From assembly GCA_013399875.1 (NCBI GenBank), contig VXAZ01004553.1, forward strand, positions 248,001 to 312,000: a stretch of 64,000 nucleotides of DNA, in the 5' to 3' direction. Below the pieces are notes generated by a model. That model worked only from the letters and a program-made list of their open reading frames with translations, did no database searches and had not been told where the DNA came from. The translations under genes were made by a program, and so were the position numbers. The stretch comes from Gymnorhina tibicen (lineage: Eukaryota > Chordata > Aves > Passeriformes > Artamidae). Positions 1 to 11,500 of the stretch are shown in pieces; the first letter of the stretch is position 1; each line of letters begins with the position of its first letter.

Positions 1-563
1 TGTGTCCAGCTCCTTGATGGGCTCCAGCGCTGAGGAAGCAGTGGGAGTTGGGGGGCCAAGGCCTGGCCTTTGGAGCTTGGCAGGAACAAAAAATCTCTCC
101 CCTAAAACCTTGAATTTACTGTGGCGTGCACTAAAGAAGAGCTAAATTAATTGAAATCACTTGGTGGGGAGTAGAGCATTAACTAAATTACCCTAGTTTT
201 TGTTCTGACACAAGAACATTTAAGGTATTGGGATTTTTTTTCCTTTTCCTAACTCAGTTATTTAGACAATTTTTTATTTGAAGAGTTTGCATTGCAGCAT
301 GGTTTCTAGCCCTTCTCTGATCAGTTACCTTTGTGACTCTGTTTTATGAATAGCAGCACTGATTAATGTTCCCTTTTACTGTACTCTGGGACCCAGGAAA
401 ATATTTTTTGGTGACTTTTGCATGCTAAACATGTCATTTTTAGTATACTGTAGACTGTATTTCCTTTCACCCTTTGCTGATAAGGATGTTATCTCTCTCC
501 TCCTCTCTCTTTGTGAGTGTTGTAGGAAACCTAAGAAAAACACAGTTTGTTGTTGCCTTGCAG
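1..563 (+). other. MICAL2 intron, 3' part
   Basis: Sequence upstream of the first recognisable exon. It is AT-rich with T-rich runs and ends in a usable acceptor (ttgccttgcag). Short open frames here are unremarkable. The GC-richer first 90 bases could belong to an exon or a repeat cut by the window edge, but I cannot support either. Confidence 0.6.
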
Positions 564-713
564 ACTTCGGGCTTTCCAAGCCAAGGGGCAAATGCTGGGA
601 AAGAACAGAGTGATGGCAGAGAAGGAATGAACCAGAACAAAGTGAAATCAATGGCAACTCAGCTGTTGGCCAAGTTTGAAGAGAACGCTTCAAATACAAT
701 TTTGCGGAGACAG
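564..713 (+). CDS. MICAL2: MICAL2 window exon 1: linker between CH and LIM
   Basis: The exon starts after ttgccttgcag and ends before gtaggt. It is 150 bp, phase 0 on both sides, 50 codons. It encodes [16 protein letters not shown], a conserved amphipathic helix motif of the MICAL linker region, and ends in a basic LRRQ. The codons upstream of 564 in the same frame look intronic, so the open frame beginning at 474 is longer than the real exon. Confidence 0.88.
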
Positions 714-3700
714 GTAGGTCATAGATGAACATGAAAGGCATCTCTGGAATTAAACTATAGTCCCTCCTTGTGAAAGCAATGCAGATTTCCAAGGGAAAAA
801 AAGGGATTTGTTAGGTGCTTGAAGTGGGTTGTCTTTTTTAATACTTCATGCAAATTAGAAGTATTTCTCTCAATTCTTGGTGAACAAATATAACTCACGT
901 AGATTGACTAATGTGTATAAATATGATGTATTGTTACGTGTTATAGTGTCTAGAAATCTCGTGTAAGTCAGTCTGTAGAATCTGTGTTATTTGGAAGTCT
1001 AAGCTGGCTGCACACAGTATTGCAAGAAGGCCTGTTGTTGCCTATATTCTTCAAATAAAGGACGCTGCATATCCTGTGGAGTCTTTCTTTGTGGAAAATC
1101 TAGGAAGTGTTAAAAAGGAATCTGATCTTTTGCAAGATATGTCTGGCTGCCATTTCCATTCCAAAACTAGGCAGAGCAGAACACATTTGCGCATTGTGCA
1201 GTGTTTTCATGGTTTGTTGTTAGTGTGACTAGAGGTGTTTTAAAAACAATCCTGTGCTGCCAAGGCAGGGATGAGAAGCTCAAAGTCACACTTCAGCCAC
1301 AAATGGTTTGAATCAGCAGAGTTTGGATCTGTCACCTGAAAGATCTGAAAGAAGGATGAGCAAGGTGTTGATGTTTTGACAAAGATGGTGGCTTTCTTAA
1401 TTCTTTGTCCTTGTATCCATTTGTTTATTTAAATATTTAGGTCCTCCAGTAGTGTAGGCTTTATAGATGTCCAGTGACTTTCTCTGTCCTTGAACCAAAG
1501 TTGTTTGCACGCTACCTGGCTACTTGTCAATGCCCTGAGCTTTCTGTGTGGTAAGTGGCCAGAGATTTCCTTGGCCATGCTGAAGGAAGTTATTTGGATC
1601 AAAAACTCTGTTAAAAAATACTTAAACTGTCCAACTTTAAGTATATCTTTGATGGTAGAAGTTGCTAATTAAATGGGTGGGTGGCAAAAATCTGCAAAAT
1701 CTGTTGTTAAGCTTCGTAGTATTGTGTCTTTAAAAGCAGCTTTTATTTCTTTCTGCCTCAAAAATTCTTTGAGTCCTATTTACTGTCTTCCTTTTTTTTT
1801 TTTTTCTTCACTCTGTCTTTGCAATTTAAAAAATGCTTTACAAGGAGCTAACAGATAGACCAGCCCTGCTCTCTTCTGAGCCTCCTGTTAATCCTCGCTT
1901 TGCTAAACCTATGGATCCAAGCCTTCTCCCACCTCAACCAAAAAGGCAGGTAGGAAGCTCAAATGGCAAGCACAGCATTTCTCTTACTGCTGGCAACTCA
2001 CTGTCGTTGCAGAACTACATAATATATACAAAGCAATATTTGGATGGGGTTTGCAGAGTTCACAGACCCACTTAGCTGAGAATTGTGAAAACCACATTAA
2101 AAGTTTAAGGCTGTTTTACACCTGCTTCTCCAGATGAGAAAACTCTCTGAAAAGTGTGGAAATACCCTGAAAACATAAGTGTTGATTTCTGTGTTACTAC
2201 ATCTGGGCTCCAAATTGTATAAATCTAATTACACAGTTACATTTAACACGTGAGAAAACTACAGCAGTACCCGAAAATTTGTGCATGTACTCAATGCTTT
2301 GGGCTATTGTAATGATAAGGCTAAGAGAGAAACCTGGCAAAATGTCTAAGATGAAAGCTTGAGCATTGAAAAACTGATATTGATGCCCAGGTGTTTTATT
2401 TCTGTAAGTAGAACTTGTGATAAGAATTTCTGCTGAAAGCTCTTTTGCAACATCACATATATGGGGAAAAATTTTTGAAGACGTAGTCTAGATTTTTCTC
2501 TTAGTACTTTCAATGAAAGCAATCTCATCTCAAGCAGTATTGATACTCACTTTACATCAGAGTTTTAAATTGAAGTAAGCATCCTGTAGTGGCATTTCAA
2601 GAGCAGTCTGCAGTGAAATGAGATCTGTATTGCATGTGGAAATCTGCAGGTCAGAAGCTATTTTATAGGAAAACTCAGATTCAGAGATGTGTTCTAAACT
2701 CCTCATAAAATGCCTTAAATCTGAAATACAGTGTACCTTGACTTGGGTCAGACTGGATCTAGAACTATGGCAAGAACTACCGTTGAAATCCTCATAAATA
2801 TAATTTGATTATAAGCTTAGTTTTGGGCAGATGTGATGCTAAAAAAACCAACCCAAAACCTTTCCTATAAGCCCTAGAAGGAGATGTAGTTCTTCTGCAC
2901 TGATGCTGTGTGAGGTTATTCACAAAAACTCACAAACCTAGAGGAGGATGTCAATGCCTGCATAAGTTGTGTAGGACCGATTTATTTCAGTGCATGTGCA
3001 CAAGCACCAGAGGTGCAGTAGGTAGCGTGCAAAGAGTGATGTGAGAACACTTTATTTCTAGTTATGTGCATGACTGTGCCGCGCTTTCGGAAGCATCCTT
3101 AAAAGCTGCATATGCTGCATGGTAGTGCAGAAAGCAGAGTTTTTTTCACTTCCAGTGTTTCCCAGTTTCAGGTGGTAGCTAGGAGTGAACACGAGGTCAG
3201 GGAACCCAAACAGTCTTTAAATGGTTCTGATCATATGGCCAGGAGAGCAAAGACTGTGCAAAAAACAGATCCCCAGCCCAGTCTGTCAGAAACCTCTGAA
3301 AATCTCGCATCTGCCTGTTCTGCTGCATTTGTACTTTCTGGAGTGCTTGAGCGTCTTCAGCACCTGGAGGAAAAAATGAAACAGGTGACGAGCAACTTCT
3401 TTTCCTTTCTGTCTCTTAATTGCCTGTGATAATCTGCGTACTGTGTTTTTGCTGGCTTTGGTGTCTCTTTCTCTGTTGACTGTAGGTTGTATTAAGACAG
3501 TAAGAAGTCTTTCTACAAACTTCTATGTTCTGTTGATGGATGTGGTTTTAACTGAAATCTCTCTCTTTCTTTCCTTGGCTGTCCTTCCCTGGCTGTCACT
3601 GCAGAAAAGAGCTCAGACCATAGCAAATAGGGAATTCCATAAAAAGAACATTAAAGAGAAAGCAGCACATCTCGCCTCAATGTTTGGATACATGGAGTTT

Positions 3701-5494
3701 CCAAAGGTGAATTTTAAGTTTTGCACCTGAAGAACTGCTGAATTGGAAGACATATAAGAATTCATGAAGGGAAAAAAATTGCAGTGGCTTTGGTTTTAAC
3801 TTTCCTTTCATTCTGTGTGGATCTGAAAATAATGTGGATTCCACTGAAATTAGTAAAAAGTGCTGTTTAAATATTATTGCATAATTAGATTGAGGTAAAA
3901 CAATCTGAATCATAAAGCTAATCAGAGTGCTTTAGCAGGAGAGAAGTGTTTTCAAATAAACTGTCTTGTGCTTAAGCACACACTGCTGGCTCACAGTTCC
4001 TAATCAGTTGGTGAGCAGTGGTACTTAGTGCACTCTGGTTTTTCCTGGATTTCATTATGCTTTCTCCCAGCACTATCTTACCTTACCGCCCACTGTGAAT
4101 GTTTCTATTAAAAAATTAGTACAATCATATAATTTACCATGAAGATGCCATGATGGTTTCCATGGGTCCTTACTGTGCAGAAGTAGAGAGAAGGGTAGAA
4201 CTGTCATTGTTACCTTCCTGGTTTTTTGGATGCATGACTGTGAACTTAACCTGTGTTGATGTCACTGTCTCTTGGATAACTTTCCTGTTTCTGCTCTACA
4301 CAGAATAAGCTACCTACTAAAGGCTTATCCCATTCTCAGCCCCCAACTCCCTCTTGCCCTCCACCTCATCATTCAGCTGTTGCTGCTTCATCATCTGTTG
4401 GTTCAGCTTCCTCTGCTGTTTCTTCTCAACAGGTACTCTATTAAGAGATTTTTCATGTAAAATCCAAACTTGTACTCAAGCTGCTTGAGAATTGGCTTGG
4501 ATGGAAGGTGCTGCCAGCAGACCTGTTGTATAGGTTGTAATTTCACATTTAAATCAAACTTCACTTTGTTTACTGTTGTTAGTTCTGCATGTTTGTAAGA
4601 GAAATGTCGTCATCAGAAATGGCTCAGGTAAAAGCTGAAGAACAAAGCAAATAGTCAACATTTTTTACTTCAATTCTGAACATTTTTGCATTGCTGCTTA
4701 TTTTAAATGATCTGCTGTTGGATAATACCACAAGCATGCTGAAGAAAGCTTCACACTGTAAAGGAAACAGGATGCTGTGGGGTTGGTTAGTTGTTCTTGG
4801 GTGGCATCTGTGTTTCTTTCCATAAGAATATCTGTCTGGTCTGCAGGGGAAAACCTGCACAATAATGGTTATTTTAATCAGAGGACATGTCATAGAATTG
4901 TATGAGCAGTTACCAGCGCAGACATTTTAGTGTTGTTTGTTCAGTGATTTGTACTTTAAACTTGCTTCTGCATGTTCATAGCTAGGATACAGCAGACCTT
5001 ATGGAGAGGAAACATTCGAGATGACACTTGAGTCAGAGACACTCAGTTTTTCCTGCTGAGGCTGATGTTAATGGGCTGTGTTGAAATGACTGCCTGGCTC
5101 TCAATCCCCAGGGAAATGCAGGGTGCACAGCCCTTCAAGGGCACTGCAAGCTCAGCAGGTGCCTTGCTGCAGTAATCCCCTAATTCCCTTCAGCTTCCAC
5201 ATAATTCCTTTGCGTGGATTTACCTCTTACTTTTTATGACCTAAGAGGTATAGCATGTGATGGGTTTTAAGCTAAGTCATGGTTTCTGAAAGATTGGGGG
5301 CTGATGCTCATTTGATTTGGAGAACTGTTGTGACTCTGCAAAGAGAATAAAAAAAAAAACCCACCCCAAACCCAAGCTATCTGAAAAGCCCTTTAGAGTA
5401 CGAGAACTAGGCTTTTAGTCATATGAAGCTCTGTGAGCAATAATTTTATTGGTATTTTAACATCTCTTCTTGGAGAACCTTTGTCCTGGGCAGT

Positions 5495-5534
<40 letters not shown>

Positions 5535-8500
5535 ATTTTAAAAACTGCATGTTGTTTAAAGTGCACTGACAGCCTTTATTAGTTTGCCGTTGTATTTAAA
5601 TGGTGTGGCAATAGTTTGTTGTGACTTGGTTTCACTCAGGCTGAGTTTATTTCAGCTGAAAAGTGCTCTCTCTAGAGATACTGGCAGGATACAGCACAGC
5701 TGAAGCAAGAAAATCTAGTTCTGTCACCAGCACAGTAAATACATGTTCATCTCACTGGGTAAATATTTGCCTGGTTAAGTAGGGCTGCATTTACACTTTG
5801 GCAGATCTACATGCCATGAGCATCTTGATGCCTGCATACACAGCTGCAAAGGTTGTCCAGGCTCAGGGCCTCTTGTACACTGTATGCATTTCATAGGTGC
5901 AAATATGGTGCATTTTGTGTGGCATTTTGGAGAATTTTTAAACAGCAGGTCTGGTAATAATCAGGTAATGTTTTACTCCTTCTGTGTGGGACAGCTGTGG
6001 TAATAGAATCTGTCCGTGCCCTTTCATGGTCCAATCATTGTCCCTGTGCTTTATCCTCATCAGTTGCACACTTTTCAGAATGTGAAAATTTTATTCTTCT
6101 CCATAAAACACTGACTAAATGTGCAGTGCTGTATAAATAAAAATCCAACAGTATTTCAGATGCACAGTGTGCATTTTCAAGTGCTGTGCATGATAATTCA
6201 ACAATACGTTTGGACCTCTCTGCTGTGAATATGTACCAGGAATTGCCTGTGTCTGTTATCTTGAGGGGAGTTATAGGTCTCAGGATTTGTATTTCTAGTC
6301 TCTGTTCTGAGAATTACCACTAGACAAGTCTAGACTTCAGTATCAGAAAGTGTTTTGGGACTGATAAACCAACAGGAAGATCTCCTGTGTGTTGCTGTCA
6401 GTGCTTCTGCTTTTTCCCCAGCAGAAAAACAGAAGGTAATAGAAGTGTTTTGAGTTCTGTAAGGCTTGATGATGTATGACCTATAAATATCAGCACCCTT
6501 CCCATGGTTTTAAATAGCTAGTGCTGTCATTTTAATTTCAGGTGAGTTCTCAGGTTGTTACCAGACATGATGATCCGTTGCACCTGTTGAGTTTTCACTG
6601 GAACAGTATTAGTTATGGTGACACAGTTATTGAGAAGGGTGGCTATGAAATCATACTGTCTAATTACAGACACTTGTTATTAAGTCTAAGTCCTGAAAGG
6701 AACACTTGAAAAGAAGGCTGTGGGACTGTATTGTTTCTTTCAAGACATGCAGTCATTACAACTTATTAAGAATTACCTTCTATGTGTAAAATGCCAGTAA
6801 TAATCAAAAGTACCTTCTAGCTTCAATCGGCTGTCAAAATTCACATCACTAGAATTGTGAATCGGCATATATTGTATTACAGGCTGGGCTTTGGTTATTC
6901 CTGTTTTCTGCTTAAGGTTGGATTGACCTTAGGAAACTCTGTTTATCTGAGCTTTGCATGAGTGAATCCACACAGTGTGTTGTAAGAACTGTGAGGTTTT
7001 TGCAATCAGTTTGCTCCCTGCAGAGCTTGGACCAACTACTTCCCTTCAGTGACGTGGCTCTAATTGCCAGCAGTAAGCAGGGCTTGGGTGTTTCCTACAC
7101 ACAGTAACTTATTACTCAAATGTTGTTTATCTCAGAGGGAAAATATACATAGCAGGTTGTACCAAAAGTAAATAAATCACCCTCAAAGCAAAATAAGAGC
7201 AGGAAAACCATTAAGGATATGAAAGAACAAAGGGAAAGCATTGTATGCTTCTGGAGGCAGAGAGTATATTTCCTTTGTTTTATGAGAATGCTACTGAGGC
7301 TTACTTGGCTGGCTGTGCAGTTCTGAATAATAGCACAGGGAAATACAGAAGGCAGCTTTCTCTTCCCATGGTAATAACCACCCTGATCAACCCGCTGAAA
7401 AGCAGCGTGCCACTGACAGGTCAGCAGTCTGAGTAAATCACAAACACCTGGGATTTTTAAGTGTTTCCTGGTTGTTCTCTGAAATTCACCATGTCAGGTA
7501 ACTCTTTAAGATTCCTGTTCATAAAGGCTTTAAAGCTGGTGGTATAAACCTGCCTGAATTGTGAGCAGTGGCCTGTTCCATGCAGACAGTGGCCCCAGCA
7601 TGACAAAGCTGGGTGTGCGACTTCACGTACAGCAGTAGCCTCAGGGGTGGTAAGGACGTTCTCTGCGTGTCTCTGAGGGTGGCAGCTGCTCTTGGGGCTG
7701 CCTTGGTGGATTCTCATCCTGCCCTGATATTTCTGGTTGGTGACTGAGTGGCACTTGGGCAGGACACAACAGAATAGTTCTGTTGGAGGGGATGTCCAAC
7801 AAGCATCTCTTGACCGATTCAGGGCTGACCAAAAGTTAAAGCATGGTTTTAAGGGCATTGTTGCTAAATTAAATTGAAATCCCACTTGCTTTTACTCGGA
7901 ATGTGAATTCTCGTTCATTACAGGAACATTTCCTTTTAATAACATTTTTAAAGTATGTATAGACATGCCATTTTCTTGTTTTGACTGCTTTAATGTTGAC
8001 GTAGATTGTTCCAATGGGTGGAGAACAGAAATCAGCCAACCTGATGAATTTCAAGGTGTAGTTCGGCTCAAGGATACTTTTCCTGAAATTCAACTACTTG
8101 CCCTTTATGCACAGCCTTGTTATTTAACTGATTGCTCCACCATTTATCTAGTTCAAGGAAAACTTTCTGCTTCACCTGACTTTGAACGCTTTCTTTTACG
8201 TTGGAGCTTGTGGACAAGAACCTGTACGAGGCCTAGAAATTGCTCAGCGTATTCAGAGGTGCAGAATTTGGGGAGGAAAATTTTTCTGTTCCATGTTCTT
8301 AAACAAATCAAAGAAATGTAGTTTTCCTGTAGTAGCAAGTAGCACTTCTTATATTGGTTTATAATTTGGTATACCACTTAGGACAGCATTGTGGTATGTA
8401 ATTAGCAGTTTACTTTGCATTTGTTACCCACAAGCTGTCCAGATATTGAATAATATTTTGAAGTCTTTTTATATTAAACAAAACCAAACAGTACAGGAAT

Positions 8501-11500
8501 TTGTCGCTTAAATGGCCTTTGTAGTCTTAACATGTGTAATTTTTACCTGCCTGGATATCAAGTTAATTATGAGATAATTCTCAAAAGATACGGGGAGCAG
8601 TAAAGGGTTGGACATGTTCCCTTGAATTTTTTTTATCCATATTAATTTTTGAAAACACACCCACAGTGCATTATAGGTGTTTTTAAACTTGATAGAAAAT
8701 GCTTTAAAATAGTTTTAAAGTGTTGCGAATACCACTGCATTTATATTTTTCTCCCTTCTTCATGGTAACTTTCTGATATTTTAAAACCTTCCAATCAGCA
8801 GGACTTGGTGTGGTGGCAGTAGGGAAATCATTTCACTGAGCAGAGGGGGACTTCCTTAAGATTTGGGCTCTGTGAGAGGCAAATGGAGTGTAAGATACGA
8901 TATCATGTATTTATCCTCATGGGAAAAACAATGCCCTGACTTCAGAAGCAGGGTGAGGGTACCAGATCCCTGGCCAGACCAGCATGGCCCTGGCTGCATT
9001 TGCTAACCGGAGAGGTTGTGGGATCTTACATTGCATTGAAAGCTAAAATACAAATCACTACAGGAAATTTGATTTAGGTTAGAAAATATTCCTGTAAATC
9101 TGTGAAGTCTTCACTGTCTTTTTTCCAGGACCAGAGTATCTACCTGCCTGCTACCACTCACACACTCATGCATACACATCTTTTCCCTTTTCCAGTCCCC
9201 AGGCACGTGTTTTGGCAGGGAAGCACAGATCATGCAGTCATTGGTCTGTCTGCTGTGCCTTTGGAGCCACAGCCTAAGCAACTGCTGTCTCCTTGCAGGC
9301 CTGATTGATGAATTTGGTTAAAAACAGCCTAACTTTCATGTCTGCAGCAGTGTGATGAAGCAGGTTAAAGGAGATGTTTCCCTCTCGTGAGCGTAGTTTC
9401 TCCAGTTTTCCCTGGCATTACGATGAGTCACTGGGGAGAGGGCGAATGGTTGCCCTGTGAGCATCAACAAAACATTTCTGTTTGGGACTTGGCTCGCACA
9501 TTTTCGTACAATGTTCCCTGAAATGTCACAGCTTGTGGAGTGTTAATGTGGAGTTCAATCGCACCCCTGTTCTGAAATGTAACAACCAAGTCCCAGAGCA
9601 GTTGAAGTGAACAATAGGGTTTTTTTAATGTCACAATGTCCAGCTCAGATAGCCAGGCAGTGGCTCCCAGCTCAGCCTTTCATGGACACAGCAGGAGGCC
9701 TTGAGGAGAAGCATTTGCTCCCATCAGGAATTTCTCCGTCATCTTCAGGGGAAAGTATGTGGGCTGCACAGAAACTTTCTGTGGCCCCAGCTGGACCATG
9801 CTGGTCACGCATGAACGTGCTTGTGCTCTGCTAGATTTTCCCTCTGCTCTTTCTCCTGCCTTCCTTTATCGATGTTTGCATGTGTCCAAATCATTCTTGT
9901 CCTTTTTTGTCTTTAAATTCTCTTTCAAGGGTAACTAAAGCTCTTCCTTCTATTCTTTATCTTCTCCCTTTTCCTGGTTAGATGACTGTAGGAAAGGTCT
10001 CACGTGCAATTGGAGCTGTGGCTGAAGTTCTTGTAAATCTGTATGTGAATGATCACAAACCCAAGCCACAGCTTGAACTGGTAAGACTAAACCCACAGAG
10101 AAACAGTAACTTGACTTAAGAGTAGTATTTCCAGAATGTCATCCTGATTTAAGACCCCAGTTGTGGGGCATTTGAAGCCTTATGAAAGGTCTTAGTCTGA
10201 CACTTATTAAAGAATTCAAGTGCACATTGGCACAATATGCTGATGGAAATGTTGCTCACCATGTCTTCTATTTATATTTTTATTACTTGACTGTGTGAAT
10301 TAAAACTTCAGGAGGCTTTTATTAAATGTAATTACTGTAGAATTAGTAACAGAAGACAATTATTCAGGGTGGCTTCTAAAGAAAGTTTTGTGCATGCTTA
10401 TGCAGTTATTTTTAACACACAAGTGCTGAATCACTGTGCCTCCTTTTGAAGAGGGCTGTTTCTCAACTCTGACACTGTTCTGTGTTGAATTCAGAAGCGG
10501 TCTCTGGACAGAGCTGCAGGTTCTTGCCCCATTCCTCACTCTCCAGCTGCTGCCTCCACTGCTCAGAGCTGTCAGGTATTGGGAAGCCAAGTAAGGTGTT
10601 GTGTTGTGGTGATGACACTTTACTTACCAGCCAGCACTAAACTCAGTTGTTTCAGCTTCATCTGATCTATTAACACCCTGTTTTAAAAACACATCTGTGT
10701 GGTTTTCCATTTGCATGGTTGTTTGTTTGGAAAGATTCATGCTCTAAAATGATCCATCAGAGCAAAATGGATTGCTGATGGCAGATCTGGAATAGGATTC
10801 TCAACTTGTAAGCACAAGACAATGTGACGATGACAATTGTGAGTTCTACTTAACATTAAAAAATGGTTCCAAGGCCCCCTTTTGCTGGCAAATGAAAGAT
10901 GAGTTGTGTGGACTGTGTGCTGCTGTCTGGGTGTGCCTTGGACTTTGCCTCCTCCGTCCCATGTGTGGTGCCTCTCCTGTGGCAGCAGGGATGGTGGGAG
11001 GGGAGGGAGGTGGTGATGGATGTGGCAGACACAGCATGCTCACCTGTACCAACCTGTAAGCAGCCATAATACAGTAATGCAAAGTAACATCCTCATACCT
11101 GCCTCTGATAAGAAAAGGGAAGTCCAGTGGCATCTAATAAATTTCTAGTTCACTTTTCTGTACCTTTTGCATGTATATCTAAGAGGGGATGAGGCTTGTG
11201 GCAATTAAAGAACGTTGATTACCAGCCTAATTTCAACAAACTTTCAAAATAGTTTCACGTTGTTAATATGGATTGTATTTTGAATGTGTTAAAAGCGTTC
11301 TGAATGTCTGTGGTAGGAAACAAACTGATTTTTAAAGCTGACCAAGCCCCAGCTTGGGCTGTAGTCTCAGGAGGAGCACGGTTGAGAGGGGAGGCACGTC
11401 TGTGGCGATGGGAAGGGTGGTTCAAACAGAAGCATTGAAGACTGTCTGGTTTTCCTCCTGGACCTTAAAGCACAAGCCTGCATTTTCCTCCAGAGTGTGT

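Noticed and set aside
3156..3384. Alternative start of window exon 3 after the best pyrimidine tract.
   Set aside because: Joining it to the preceding phase-0 exon gives an early TAG. Starts at 3166 or 3172 keep the frame and match MICAL2.
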